DNA from: Pseudomonas sp. PB106
GTDB lineage: Bacteria > Pseudomonadota > Gammaproteobacteria > Pseudomonadales > Pseudomonadaceae
Assembly (NCBI RefSeq): GCF_009764645.1
Contig: NZ_RWIM01000099.1
Coordinates: 82,666-146,665, forward strand
Direction of reading: 5' to 3'
DNA: 64,000 nucleotides
Every line of letters begins with the position of its first letter. Within the stretch, counting starts at the first letter, position 1. The position numbers and the translations under genes are program-made. This document shows, one piece after another, positions 43,387 through 52,717 of the stretch. A model generated the notes under the pieces. That model made no database searches. It was not told where the DNA came from and saw only the letters and a list, made by a program, of their open reading frames with translations.

Positions 43387-45090
43387 GTGCAGATGATTTC
43401 CAACGTGAATCGATTGTCCCTGGCGGTCGGCATGGTCATTGCGACCCTGGTCGGTCAGGCCGTGGCAGCGCCTGCGCCCTCGGAGAACGCCACGATCAAT
43501 CTGATCCGCTTGCTGGTCGAGCAGGGCATTTTGAAACAGGACAAGGCCGACGCACTGATCGCTCAGGCGCAGAACGAGGCGGCGCAGGCCAAGCAGGCGG
43601 CGGCGTCTACCGCCGTGGCTGCCGGGCCAGTGGCCGCGCCGGGCGATGTCCGCGTGCAATACGTACCGGCAGCAGTGCGTGATCAGATCCGTGATCAGGT
43701 CAAAGCCGAAGTCATGGCCACCGCCAAACAGGAAAACTGGGCCGCGCCCAACACCTTCCCGGACTGGGCCTCGCGCATCAGTTTCGACGGCGACATTCGT
43801 CTGCGTGACGAATCGCGCTACTACTCGGATAACAACAGCAACGAAATCGTCGACTTCGCCAAGCTCAACAACAACGGCCCGTACGACGTCAACCCGAACA
43901 GCAGCACCAGCCTGCCGCCGCTGCTCAACACCCGCGAAGACCGCACCAACCAGTTCCGTATTCGCGCACGGCTCGGCATGAAAGCGGTAATTACACCGGA
44001 ATGGACCGCCGGCATTCGCATCGGCACCGGCTCGGACAACAACCCGGTGTCGACCACGCAAAGCCTCGGTGGCGGTTTCGCCAAGAAAGACATCTGGCTC
44101 GATCAGGGTTACCTGAACTGGAAGCCGACGGATGAACTGACCCTGACCGGCGGGCGCTTCGCCAATCCGTTCATGTCCACCGACATGCTCTATTCCAACG
44201 ACCTGAATTTCGACGGTGTCGCGGCGATTTTCGACCACAAGCTCAACCGCGATTGGGGCGTTTTCGGCACCGTCGGCGCGTTCCCGGTGGACTACACCAA
44301 CGACACCGCCAGCAGCAACGGTTTCGACAAGGAAGAGAGCGACAACAAGTGGCTGTACGGCGCACAGGTCGGCGCCAAATGGGCGATCAACAGCAACAAC
44401 CGTTTGAAGGGTGCGCTGGCGTATTACCGCTTCGACGACATTCAGGGCGAACGCTCCAGCCCTTGCGAACCGTGGGCCGGCGCGCCGGGTTGCGACAGCG
44501 ACGGCAGCCGCACAGCGTTCATGCAGAAGGGCAACAGCGTGTTCCTGCTGCGCGACATCACCCCGAACCCGCTCAACCCGAGCACTACGCCACAACCGCA
44601 ATACGTCGGCCTGGCCTCCGAATTCAACCTGCTCGATTTGAACGTGGTGTGGGACGCCGACCTGCCTGATGACTTCAAACTGCGCAGCCAGGGCAACTAC
44701 ATCCACAACCTCAGCTACGACGAAGGCGAGATGCGCAAACGGTCCGCCGGGCAGATCGTCAACAACCTCGACAGCAACGGCAACATCGAAAGCGGCGCCA
44801 ATGCGTGGATGGTGCAGTTCACCCTCGGCAGCGCGCTGGAGCTGAAGAAGCAGGGCGACTGGAACCTGTTCGCTGGCTACAAGTACATCCAGCCGGACGC
44901 CTTGCCGGACGGCTTCAACGATTCGTCGTTCCACCTCGGCGGCACCAACGCCAAAGGCTATTTCATGGGCGGCAACTACGGTCTGGCGAAGAACGTTTAC
45001 GCCACCGGTCGCTGGTTGAGCACCGAAGCGGTGTACGGCGCGCCGTTCGACATCGACGTCTTACAGCTTGAGATCAACACGCGCTTCTAA
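43387..45090 (+). CDS. Putative outer-membrane porin
   Basis: 567 residues from GTG 43387; ATG 43393 is the alternative, both near AAGGAG. Signal peptide ending QAVAA, then an alpha-helical segment near residues 20-70 (SENATINLIRLLVEQGILKQDKADALI...), then a beta-barrel of many strands (FDGDIRLRDESRYY, LNFDGVAAIFDHKL, WMVQFTLGSALEL) ending in Phe. This matches the putative-porin family seen in the P. aeruginosa pdt region. It may be the surface partner energised by the TonB of this locus, or a separate porin for the released product. Confidence 0.85.
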   Translation: MQMISNVNRLSLAVGMVIATLVGQAVAAPAPSENATINLIRLLVEQGILKQDKADALIAQAQNEAAQAKQAAASTAVAAGPVAAPGDVRVQYVPAAVRDQIRDQVKAEVMATAKQENWAAPNTFPDWASRISFDGDIRLRDESRYYSDNNSNEIVDFAKLNNNGPYDVNPNSSTSLPPLLNTREDRTNQFRIRARLGMKAVITPEWTAGIRIGTGSDNNPVSTTQSLGGGFAKKDIWLDQGYLNWKPTDELTLTGGRFANPFMSTDMLYSNDLNFDGVAAIFDHKLNRDWGVFGTVGAFPVDYTNDTASSNGFDKEESDNKWLYGAQVGAKWAINSNNRLKGALAYYRFDDIQGERSSPCEPWAGAPGCDSDGSRTAFMQKGNSVFLLRDITPNPLNPSTTPQPQYVGLASEFNLLDLNVVWDADLPDDFKLRSQGNYIHNLSYDEGEMRKRSAGQIVNNLDSNGNIESGANAWMVQFTLGSALELKKQGDWNLFAGYKYIQPDALPDGFNDSSFHLGGTNAKGYFMGGNYGLAKNVYATGRWLSTEAVYGAPFDIDVLQLEINTRF

Positions 45091-45107
45091 GGCGCCGGGA
45101 GAGGGTG

Positions 45108-45737
45108 ATGAAAATCCGCTGTTTATGGCTTGGGCTCGGGATGTTGGTGGCCACCGGGGCAAGCGCCGAAGGCATGGAAGAACGCCTGCGCACGCAATTG
45201 CGCAGTACCGCTCAGCAACTGCAGGCCCTGCAAAGTCAGCAAGCCCAGGCCAGCGCTGCGCAACTGGCGGCGCAAAACGAAGCCAAGGCTGCGCAGGCGC
45301 AAATCAAGCAATTGAGCGCTGAACTGGCCAAGGCCAAAGGCGTTGCCGAGCAACTCGCGGGGCAACAACAAACCCTGCACAGCCAGGCCCAGGCGCAAGT
45401 GGCGGCCAGTGCCGAGCAGACCGGCAAGTTCAAAAAGGCCTATGACGACTTGCTGGTCATGGCCCGTGCCAAAGAAGCAGAACGGTCTAAGCTTCAAGCG
45501 CAATTGGCTGAACGTGACACACAAGTGCAGCAATGTTCAGTCAAGAATCAGCAGATGTACGGCGTCGCCAAACAGATCCTCACCGCCTACGAAAACATCG
45601 ATGTGGCCGAGGTGATGAAGATCCGCCAGCCCTTCGCGGGCAGCGCCCGGGTCAAGTTCGATGAACTGGCCCAGGGGTTTGGTGACGAGCTCTACAAGAC
45701 TCAGTTCGACGCGCCGCAAGCCGCGCTCGCGCACTGA
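45108..45737 (+). CDS. Exported coiled-coil protein of unknown function
   Basis: 209 residues from ATG 45108, with GGGAG six bases before. Signal peptide cleaving near ASA-E. Residues 25-150 are a long Gln/Ala-rich coiled coil; the C-terminal part (NVQQMYGVAKQILTAYENIDVAEVMKIRQPF-like) is globular. Probably periplasmic. Part of the TpsB-ExbB locus; no known family. Confidence 0.7.
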   Translation: MKIRCLWLGLGMLVATGASAEGMEERLRTQLRSTAQQLQALQSQQAQASAAQLAAQNEAKAAQAQIKQLSAELAKAKGVAEQLAGQQQTLHSQAQAQVAASAEQTGKFKKAYDDLLVMARAKEAERSKLQAQLAERDTQVQQCSVKNQQMYGVAKQILTAYENIDVAEVMKIRQPFAGSARVKFDELAQGFGDELYKTQFDAPQAALAH

Positions 45738-45767
45738 TTAAAAACACGGATAAACAAGGAAGAAACG

Positions 45768-46241
45768 ATGACTCAATTGATCACCCACGTATCGCCAAAA
45801 TCCCTGACCGAAGTCCTGCAAGCGGCGGGTTATCGCGTCAACGAAACCGAGCAGAACGGCATCGTCCAGTTGCTCAGCGCCAGCCAGGGCATTGGCTACG
45901 CCGTGCGTTTCGGCAACCCGGCGGTGGAGCAGGGCAGCTACGTCGATTTCACTTTCAGCTGTGCGCTGCGCGTGCAGGGTGAGTTGCCACAGGGTGTGGC
46001 CGAGCAGTGGAATGCCACGCGCCGTTTTGCGCGGTTGTCGTTGCAGGGTGAGTTTCTGGTGATGGAAATGGACGTGGTGGTGGCCGCTGGCGTGAGCAAC
46101 GATCACTTGCGTGGCAACCTCGAATTGTGGGATCGCCTGCTACAGGAATTCATCGTCTACCTGCGTGATTTCACCCAGAGCAACGCCGCTGCGCAGACCG
46201 CGAAAGTCGCTGTGACCGAGCAAGAGGAAGTCGCGCTGTGA
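45768..46241 (+). CDS. YbjN-like domain protein
   Basis: 157 residues, cytoplasmic by its composition. The pattern ITHVSPKSLTEVLQAAGYRVNETEQNGIVQL...DFTFSCAL fits a YbjN-type sensory fold. The C-terminus overlaps the parvulin gene by four bases. Function unknown. Confidence 0.65.
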   Translation: MTQLITHVSPKSLTEVLQAAGYRVNETEQNGIVQLLSASQGIGYAVRFGNPAVEQGSYVDFTFSCALRVQGELPQGVAEQWNATRRFARLSLQGEFLVMEMDVVVAAGVSNDHLRGNLELWDRLLQEFIVYLRDFTQSNAAAQTAKVAVTEQEEVAL

Positions 46242-47185
46242 AAAAGCCTGCCATGGTGATCGGCGCCGGAGCAGTGGCGCTATTGGTGGTGGCCGTGGCG
46301 CTGGTGGTGCGACCGGGCAGTGACCCGGTCGCCGCTCAGCAATCGTCGCCGGTGGCGGCGGTGGCCGGGGGGCCGGCGGTGGCGCGGTTGGGCAATCAAC
46401 AGGTATCGCCTGACGAGTTGCAAGCGTTGCTGGCGACGGTGCCGCCAGAGACTCGCGAGCAACTGCGCGGCAATCGTCAGGCGCTGGAGCGCTGGATTCG
46501 CACACGGCTGGCCGAGAAAGCCGTGCTGGAGCAGGCCGATGCCCAGGGCTGGGCGCAGCGCCCGGAGGTTGCGCGGCAGACCCGTGCGGCGACCGAGCAG
46601 ATTGTCTTCCGCGACTATTTGCGCTCGGTCAGTGAAGTCCCGGCGGATTATCCGAGTGCGACCGAATTGCAGCAGGCCTATGACGCTGGCAAGGCGAACT
46701 GGCAGACCCCGGCGCTGTATCGGGTCAGTCAGATTTTCCTTGGGGTGAATGATCCGCAGGCACTGGAACCCGTGCGCAAACAGGCGGCGGAGTTGAGCAA
46801 AAAAGCTCAGGCAACGCCGGCAGAATTTGCTGCGCTGGCCACTCAGTATTCGCAGGATCGAGTGACTGCCGAGCGGGGTGGCGATAGCGGTCTGCAACCG
46901 TTGCAGCAGTTGGTGCCGGAAGTGCGCGGCGCTGTCGCCCGGCTCAAGGTCGGCGCGGTGTCCGATCCGGTGCAAAGTGCGGCCGGGTTCCATGTGATCA
47001 AACTCACCGAACAACAACCGGCGCGCACCGCAACGCTGGATGAACTGCGCGATCAACTGACTCAGGCGCTGCGGGCGCAGCGTCAGGAGCAGATTGCCCA
47101 GGCGTATCTGGACGGCATGCTCAACACTGCAACGCTGAGCATTGATGGGGCCGAGCTCAATAAAATCCTAGAGGAAAAACTGTAA
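46238..47185 (+). CDS. Periplasmic peptidyl-prolyl isomerase, parvulin type
   Basis: 315 residues with an N-terminal signal anchor (VIGAGAVALLVVAVALVV). A SurA/PpiD-like N-terminal helical region is followed by a parvulin domain (about 161-255): YRVSQIFLGV, ALATQYSQDRVTAERGGDSGLQPLQQLVPEV and VQSAAGFHVIKLTE. A periplasmic folding factor is consistent with handling the porin or TpsB. Last of the locus before a REPIN. Confidence 0.88.
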   Translation: MKKPAMVIGAGAVALLVVAVALVVRPGSDPVAAQQSSPVAAVAGGPAVARLGNQQVSPDELQALLATVPPETREQLRGNRQALERWIRTRLAEKAVLEQADAQGWAQRPEVARQTRAATEQIVFRDYLRSVSEVPADYPSATELQQAYDAGKANWQTPALYRVSQIFLGVNDPQALEPVRKQAAELSKKAQATPAEFAALATQYSQDRVTAERGGDSGLQPLQQLVPEVRGAVARLKVGAVSDPVQSAAGFHVIKLTEQQPARTATLDELRDQLTQALRAQRQEQIAQAYLDGMLNTATLSIDGAELNKILEEKL

Positions 47186-47204
47186 CCCGATTCTCCACAA
47201 AACC

Positions 47205-47295
47205 TGTGGGAGCTGGCTTGCCAGCGATGAGGTCGGCACATCCAACTTCACAGTTGACTGACACACCGCTATCGCTGGCAAGCCAGCTCCCACAG
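47205..47295. repeat. REPIN-like palindrome, family B copy 2
   Basis: Ends TGTGGGAGCTGGCTTGCCAGCG and its complement, differing from copy 1 mainly in the middle third. It lies 19 bases after the parvulin gene. Confidence 0.9.
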
Positions 47296-47372
47296 GGGTT
47301 CTCCACTGGGTTCAGAAAATAATTGAAAGTGCCGGAAGCCATCAAACAACAAAGATCGACAGGGAGTCATCG

Positions 47373-48350
47373 ATGTCATTCACCGAACCCGCAGGACGAC
47401 AGGGCAGCTCTGATTACCGCTGGTCTCAGGACAAAAGTGAACCCTGGCTGGCGCAAGCCGCGGCCATTGAAGCCGACGTCGCCCAATACTTTCTGGTCAG
47501 CGCCCGTTGCGGTTGCTTCATGCAAGCGGCGCGCAGCCTTAACGTGCGTTCGACCCTGCTGCGCAAACAGTTGGCGCAGCTTGAGCAGGAACTTCAGCAT
47601 TCGTTGTTCAGCTTTCAGGGCAGCGCCTTGAGCCTGACCCGCGAAGGCCAGCAATTGCAGGCCAGACTGGTCGCGCTGGCGAATGAGCGCAAACTGCCGG
47701 TGGTCGAGCAACCGCTGATTCGCCTGGCCGTCGCCGAATCGATCCTGCACGACATCCTCGGTCGCGATCTGATCGCATTGCTGCGCCGCAATGCCAGCGT
47801 GCGCCTGGAGATCATCGCGCTCGACAGTGAATTGTCACTGCGCGCCGTCAGTGCGGATGTCGTCCTCTGGTTGGCCCACGGCGACACACCGCTTCCGGGC
47901 CCGACCTTTGCCGTTTCCCCGCCGCAACGACTGGCCTCTCTGGATTACCTGCCGCACATCGCCAAACGCTATTCGCGCGTCACCGCACGTCCGGACAGCG
48001 CTGATGACCTCGCCGATTTCATGCTCGTGCAATGGCAGCACGACCGGCAGATCGACAGCTTTCGCCCGTGGAACGAACTGGTCGAGCAGCGCCTGGCCGG
48101 CGTGGTGCAGATGCAATCCTATGAATTGATGCTGGAGATGATCCGCTGTAGCGCCTGCATTGGATTGTTGCCGGCGTACATGAGCCGCTTCGACCGTGGC
48201 CTGATCGCGCTGCCAGGGCTGTTCGAGGAGCCGATGCAATTGCAGGCGTGGTTGGCGGTGAATGCCGAGTCGCAAGGGATCGTCGAAGTGCAGACTCTCA
48301 TAGAACTCATCCACCATACCTTCAGTGAACGCCAAGAATGGTTTGAATGA
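47373..48350 (+). CDS. LysR-family regulator
   Basis: 325 residues. Helix-turn-helix AQYFLVSARCGCFMQAARSLNVRSTLLRKQLAQLEQELQ is somewhat divergent from standard LysR, then an effector domain. In the P. aeruginosa locus I recall a LysR gene in this position, so it may control the TpsB-ExbB cluster. Placed after a REPIN on the same strand. Confidence 0.8.
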   Translation: MSFTEPAGRQGSSDYRWSQDKSEPWLAQAAAIEADVAQYFLVSARCGCFMQAARSLNVRSTLLRKQLAQLEQELQHSLFSFQGSALSLTREGQQLQARLVALANERKLPVVEQPLIRLAVAESILHDILGRDLIALLRRNASVRLEIIALDSELSLRAVSADVVLWLAHGDTPLPGPTFAVSPPQRLASLDYLPHIAKRYSRVTARPDSADDLADFMLVQWQHDRQIDSFRPWNELVEQRLAGVVQMQSYELMLEMIRCSACIGLLPAYMSRFDRGLIALPGLFEEPMQLQAWLAVNAESQGIVEVQTLIELIHHTFSERQEWFE

Positions 48351-48369
48351 TTGCGCACTGATTTCTTGT

Positions 48370-48459
48370 GTAGGAGCTGCCGAAGGCTGCGATCTTTTGA
48401 TCTTGTTTCTTGAATATCAAAATCAAGATCAAAAGATCGCAGCCTTCGGCAGCTCCTAC
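48370..48459. repeat. REPIN-like palindrome, family C copy 1
   Basis: Ends GTAGGAGCTGCCGAAGGC and the complement, with inner GATCTTTTGATC / GATCAAAAGATC. Copy 2 at 57123 and a half at 50552. Confidence 0.9.
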
Positions 48460-48526
48460 CGTTTGTATGTGTTGAGGTGGGCGGTTTAGAGTGATCGGCC
48501 ACTCATCGATCCAGGAAGGATCAACC

Positions 48527-49045
48527 ATGCCTGAGCACAACCCCGCCATTCACCTCGAACGCTTCAACGAATCCCACGTCGAGGGCATTACTGCGCTCTA
48601 CAACGACCCGGCCGTGGCGCGGCAGGTGTTGCAGATGCCGTTTCAGTCCACCGAGGTCTGGCGCCAACGTCTGCTGGCGGATAATGAACGCGCGGTGAAA
48701 CTGGTGGCGCTGCATCAAGGTGTGGTGATCGGCAATCTCGGGCTGGAGGCGCATTCGCGGATGCGTCGGGCGCACGCTGGCAGTTTCGGCATGGGCGTTG
48801 CGCTGGCGTGGCAGGGCAAAGGCGTGGGTTCGCAGCTGTTGGCAGCGGCGCTGGACGTCGCCGACAACTGGATGAACCTGCACCGCGTCGAACTTACGGT
48901 CTATGCCGACAACGAAGCGGCCATCGGCCTCTACCGCAAATTCGGTTTCGAGGACGAAGGCCTGTTTCGCGATTACGCGGTGCGCGACGGGCAGTGGGTC
49001 GACACCCTGAGCATGGCCCGCCTGCGCAATCGGTCGAAATTCTGA
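48527..49045 (+). CDS. GNAT-family N-acetyltransferase
   Basis: 172 residues from ATG 48527 behind AGGAAGGA. Acetyl-CoA signature AWQGKGVGSQLLAAALDVAD, then NLHRVELTVYADNEAAIGLYRKFGFEDEGLFRDYAVRDGQWVDTLSMARL, like RimI/YhhY enzymes. Substrate unknown. Confidence 0.88.
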   Translation: MPEHNPAIHLERFNESHVEGITALYNDPAVARQVLQMPFQSTEVWRQRLLADNERAVKLVALHQGVVIGNLGLEAHSRMRRAHAGSFGMGVALAWQGKGVGSQLLAAALDVADNWMNLHRVELTVYADNEAAIGLYRKFGFEDEGLFRDYAVRDGQWVDTLSMARLRNRSKF

Positions 49046-49046
49046 C

Positions 49047-49739
49047 TCAGTCGCCCAGCGCGAACGCCACCGCCGACTGTGCATGCAGTTCGGTGGTGTC
49101 GAGCAGGGGCAGGGCGCTGTGTTCGGGTTTGACCAGCAGGCCGATTTCCGTGCAGCCAAGAATGATCGCCTGCGCGCCACGGGCGGTCAGGGATTCGATC
49201 ACCCGTTGATAGATTTGTCGCGACTGCTCGCTGATCACGCCGACGCAGAGTTCGTCGTAGATGATCCGGTGCACGTCCTTGCGTTCGGCCTCATCCGGCA
49301 CCAAAACCGTCAAACCCTGAGCGATCAGGCGCTGCTTGAGAAAGTCCTGTTCCATGGTGAACGCGGTGCCAAGCAGGCCGACTGTCTGCGCGTCGATCTC
49401 CAGCGCTGCCTGTGCTGCCGGTTCGGCGATGTGCAAAAACGGAATACTGATCGCCGCCTGAATCTGCTCGGCAACCTTGTGCATGGTGTTGGTACACAGC
49501 ACCACGCATTCGGCCCCACCGGCCTCCAGCTTGCGTGCGGCATCCACCAGAATCGCCGCGGCATCGTCCCAGCGCCCGGCGTGCTGGGCCTGTTCGACCG
49601 GGCCGAAGTCGACGCTGTACATCAGCAATTGTGCAGAACGCAATGGGCCGAGGCGGTCGCGGACCTGTTGATTGATGAGTCGATAGTATTCGGCGCTGGA
49701 CTCCCAGCTCATGCCGCCAATAAGGCCGATGGTGCGCAT
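49047..49739 (-). CDS. Aspartate/glutamate racemase family protein (YgeA-like)
   Basis: 230 residues from ATG 49739 behind GAGGAAATCC; the frame to 49931 is promoter sequence. PLP-independent racemase with two catalytic cysteines: AECVVLCTNTMHKVA near 84 and AIILGCTEIGLLV near 200. Start MRTIGLIGGMSWESSAEYY is the YgeA pattern. Ends one base from the convergent GNAT stop. Confidence 0.92.
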   Translation of the reverse strand: MRTIGLIGGMSWESSAEYYRLINQQVRDRLGPLRSAQLLMYSVDFGPVEQAQHAGRWDDAAAILVDAARKLEAGGAECVVLCTNTMHKVAEQIQAAISIPFLHIAEPAAQAALEIDAQTVGLLGTAFTMEQDFLKQRLIAQGLTVLVPDEAERKDVHRIIYDELCVGVISEQSRQIYQRVIESLTARGAQAIILGCTEIGLLVKPEHSALPLLDTTELHAQSAVAFALGD

Positions 49740-49935
49740 TGGATTTCCTCGGGCAAATGACCCTTGTCGAGAATTCAGGTCTGTCGGGAGTTTCCTTCGG
49801 TTTTCGGCGCGATACCAGCAGCAACGGACTGTACCGCTGATCTTTCGCGCAAGTGTCATGGTGTTTCTGACCGTACAGAGAAGCTCCGATCTGCCACTAT
49901 GGTGTTTCGCAGGATCCTTTCCGAGGCACACCGCA

Positions 49936-50427
49936 ATGAGCGACGTTCAACAACTGGGCGAGATGCTTCGTCACTATGCCGAAAGCGAAGCGCACAAGAA
50001 GCAGGTTTTCGAAACGCAGTCGCAAGTCTGGGCGACAAGGATTACCGGGTTGTTCGGCGATATTCAGCACTGGCTGGAGCCGGTGCAGGCGCCGAATCTG
50101 CTGGAGGTCAGCCGCGAACCGTATGTCGCATTCGGGCCGAGCACGCCGGTGGAGACATCGACCTTCAAGACCGAAAAACTGAGCATTGTGATTGCCGGCA
50201 AACCGGTGGAGTTTGTGCCGGACGTCATGGGCAGCGGCGGGCAGATTTCCCTGGCGGTGATGGGGCTGACGGCGGCGCGCTATGGCAGCATTTCACTGGT
50301 GGGCCTGCCGGACGGCGCGTGGCAGTGGCGCAAGACCAATGGCCTGAAGGACCCGGATACCTTCGCCTTTGACGCCAACTTCCTTGCCCAGCAATTGCAA
50401 AGTCTGATCCCCCGCGACCGCGCTTAG
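49936..50427 (+). CDS. Protein of unknown function
   Basis: 163 residues from ATG 49936 behind GAGG. Helical N-terminal third (RHYAESEAHKKQVFETQSQVW), then beta strands (GQISLAVMGLTAARYGSISLVGLP, WQWRKTNG). No signal peptide or cysteine. Not recognised. Confidence 0.65.
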   Translation: MSDVQQLGEMLRHYAESEAHKKQVFETQSQVWATRITGLFGDIQHWLEPVQAPNLLEVSREPYVAFGPSTPVETSTFKTEKLSIVIAGKPVEFVPDVMGSGGQISLAVMGLTAARYGSISLVGLPDGAWQWRKTNGLKDPDTFAFDANFLAQQLQSLIPRDRA

Positions 50428-50447
50428 ATCGCCAGGATTCTCGCGAT

Positions 50448-50555
50448 GATCGTCCCCACGCTCTGCGTGGGAACGCCTCTACGGACGCTCCGCGTTCGGC
50501 TTTTGGGACGCAGAGCGTCCCGGGCTGCATTCCCACGCAGAGCGTGGGAACGATC
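50448..50555. repeat. REPIN-like palindrome, family A copy 2
   Basis: Ends GATCGTCCCCACGC / GCGTGGGAACGATC, inner arms GGACGCTCCGCG / GGACGCAGAGCGTCC. Its right end is fused to a half copy of family C. Confidence 0.85.
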
Positions 50556-50585
50556 AAAAGATCGCAGCCTTCGGCAGCTCCTACA
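50552..50585. repeat. Half of a family C palindrome, fused to family A copy 2
   Basis: Only the right arm of family C is present: GATCAAAAGATCGCAGC followed by the CTTCGGCAGCTCCTAC end. It shares GATC with the end of the family A copy, so one element was probably inserted into or recombined with the other. Confidence 0.8.
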
Positions 50586-50596
50586 GGGGCCGGGAT

Positions 50597-50818
50597 TTAC
50601 ATATCGAGGTTGATCCAACCCGGTTTTGGCGCTTCCGGCGCCACCGCTTTCACGCTTTTCCCGGTAGCCAGCTCAACCCGCCGCGCCACTTCCGGATCAT
50701 CGGCAAACGGCACCATGCTCGCCTCATCCAGACTGTCCGCCGTTTCCCGCCGCAGGCAGTACTCCACCGCCAGCCACAGAAACACCACGCCCAGCACATC
50801 GAAGACAACCTCCATCAT
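50597..50818 (-). CDS. CcoQ-like small membrane protein
   Basis: 73 residues from ATG 50818 behind GGAG. One hydrophobic helix (VVFDVLGVVFLWLAVEYCL) then SLDEASMVPFADDPEVARRVE, the acidic motif of CcoQ. It starts 15 bases after the CcoN gene and is probably a stability or assembly partner for this orphan subunit. Confidence 0.75.
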   Translation of the reverse strand: MMEVVFDVLGVVFLWLAVEYCLRRETADSLDEASMVPFADDPEVARRVELATGKSVKAVAPEAPKPGWINLDM

Positions 50819-50833
50819 CACCGGCTCCCTGCT

Positions 50834-52261
50834 TCAGGCGATCTGCGCGTCACGGTGGGCCAGCGCGACGTCGGCAACGCGCACCGTGCGCCACACGTTG
50901 TAAGCCATCAGCAGCATGCCTGTGAGGAAAAACGCCCCGCCGGCAAAGCGCACGATGAACCCCGGATGGCTGGCCTGCAGCGCTTCGACAAACGAGTAGG
51001 TCAGCGTGCCGTCCTCGTTGATGGCCCGCCACATCAGACCCTGAGTGATACCGTTGACCCACATCGAGGCGATGTACAACACCGTGCCGATGGTCGCCAG
51101 CCAGAAGTGCAAATTGATCAGCGGTGTGCTGTACATCTGCTCGCGGCCAAACACTTTCGGCACCATGTGATACGTCGCGCCGAAGGTGATCATCGCCACC
51201 CAGCCCAACGCCCCGGCGTGCACGTGGCCAATGGTCCAGTCGGTGTAGTGGGAGAGGGCATTGACGGTCTTGATCGCCATCATCGGCCCCTCGAACGTCG
51301 ACATGCCGTAGAACGCCAGCGACAACACCAGGAAGCGCAAAATCGGATCGGTGCGCAACTTATGCCAGGCGCCGGACAAGGTCATCATGCCGTTGATCAT
51401 CCCGCCCCAGCTCGGCGCCAGCAGAATCAGCGACATCGCCATGCCCAGCGACTGCGCCCAGTCCGGCAGGGCGGTGTAGTGCAAATGATGTGGGCCGGCC
51501 CAGATGTACAGGGTGATCAGCGCCCAGAAATGCACGATCGACAACCGGTACGAATACACCGGGCGATTGACCTGTTTCGGCACGAAGTAATACATCATCC
51601 CGAGAAACCCCGTGGTCAGGAAAAAGCCCACGGCGTTGTGCCCGTACCACCATTGCACCATCGCATCAGTGGCGCCGGAATACACCGGATACGACTTGAA
51701 CCAGTCCACCGGAATCGACAAGTGATTGACCACGTGCAGCATGGCAATCACCAGAATGAACGCACCGAAAAACCAGTTGCCGACGTAGATGTGCTGGGTC
51801 TTGCGCTGCACCACGGTGGTGAAAAACACGATGGCGTACGCGACCCAAACGACGGCCATCCACACCGCGCCGGTGAACTCGATCTCGGCGTATTCCTTGG
51901 TGGTGGTGTAACCGAGCGGCAGGCTGATCAGCATGATCACGATCACCGACTGCCAGCCCCAGAAGGTGAACGCGGCGAGGGTGTCCGAGTACAGCCGAAC
52001 CTGGCAGGTGCGCTGCACCGCGTAGTAACTGGCGGCAAATTGCGCGCTGCCGGCGAAACCGAAAATCACCAGGCTGGTGTGCAGCGGTCGCAGGCGGCCG
52101 AAGGTGGTCCACGGCAGGTCGAGGTTCATGTCCGGCCAGACCAGTTGCGAGGCGATGAAAACGCCCATCGCCATCCCCACCACACCCCAGAAAATCGTCG
52201 CAATGACGAATTGGCGGACGACCTTGTAGTTGTAAGCCTGTCCGATTGTTGCTGTGCTCAT
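50834..52261 (-). CDS. Orphan cbb3-type cytochrome c oxidase subunit I (CcoN4-like)
   Basis: 475 residues from ATG 52261. About twelve helices. Heme/copper ligands: low-spin His in [12 protein letters not shown], CuB His in [11 protein letters not shown] and [12 protein letters not shown], and heme His in [12 protein letters not shown]. No ccoO or ccoP is nearby, so it must borrow these from another operon. Orphan CcoN subunits in Pseudomonas form alternate oxidases; CcoN4 of P. aeruginosa is linked to cyanide tolerance. I see no Anr box at the upstream gap. Confidence 0.92.
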   Translation of the reverse strand: MSTATIGQAYNYKVVRQFVIATIFWGVVGMAMGVFIASQLVWPDMNLDLPWTTFGRLRPLHTSLVIFGFAGSAQFAASYYAVQRTCQVRLYSDTLAAFTFWGWQSVIVIMLISLPLGYTTTKEYAEIEFTGAVWMAVVWVAYAIVFFTTVVQRKTQHIYVGNWFFGAFILVIAMLHVVNHLSIPVDWFKSYPVYSGATDAMVQWWYGHNAVGFFLTTGFLGMMYYFVPKQVNRPVYSYRLSIVHFWALITLYIWAGPHHLHYTALPDWAQSLGMAMSLILLAPSWGGMINGMMTLSGAWHKLRTDPILRFLVLSLAFYGMSTFEGPMMAIKTVNALSHYTDWTIGHVHAGALGWVAMITFGATYHMVPKVFGREQMYSTPLINLHFWLATIGTVLYIASMWVNGITQGLMWRAINEDGTLTYSFVEALQASHPGFIVRFAGGAFFLTGMLLMAYNVWRTVRVADVALAHRDAQIA

Positions 52262-52483
52262 GGTCAGTTCATCCACGGTTGCAAAGTCTTGCCAGGCCAC
52301 CCGGTCTGGCATGAGCTGCACTGTAGGAACCCCGCCAGAAACAAAACAGGCTCAGGAATTTTTGATTTGTGCGGATCAGATGGAGGTGCTGACTGCGGCG
52401 TTCTGCCACGCGCTGATATGGTTTTTATCGCTTCAGGTGAATTTGTTGCGTGCTGCGCTGTAGCGCCATAGTGCGGTCAAAAA

Positions 52484-52575
52484 CTGTAGGAGTGAGCCTG
52501 CTCGCGATTGCGGAGTGTCAGGCAACGATGATGTTGACTGACACACCGCAATCGCGAGCAGGCTCACTCCTACAG
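52484..52575. repeat. REPIN-like palindrome, family D copy 1
   Basis: Ends CTGTAGGAGTGAGCCTGCTC and the complement, with a CGCAATCGCGA-type inner part. It fills part of the 456-base gap between the divergent ccoN and membrane-protein genes; the rest of the gap shows no gene. Confidence 0.9.
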
Positions 52576-52717
52576 AAAAGCGGCGGTAACAAGGGAAACC
52601 CTTACAAGCTTGCCCAATCGGGGATTTTCCCTTGGGTCGATGGTGGCCTTTTGGTAGAGTCGCCGTCGCCAGCGGGTTTTCGGCTGGACGATGGAACCGA
52701 AGAAGGGAGTCTGATCA

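Noticed and set aside
50855..52471. A 538-codon rightward open frame opposite ccoN
   Set aside because: Antisense shadow of a well-conserved oxidase subunit.
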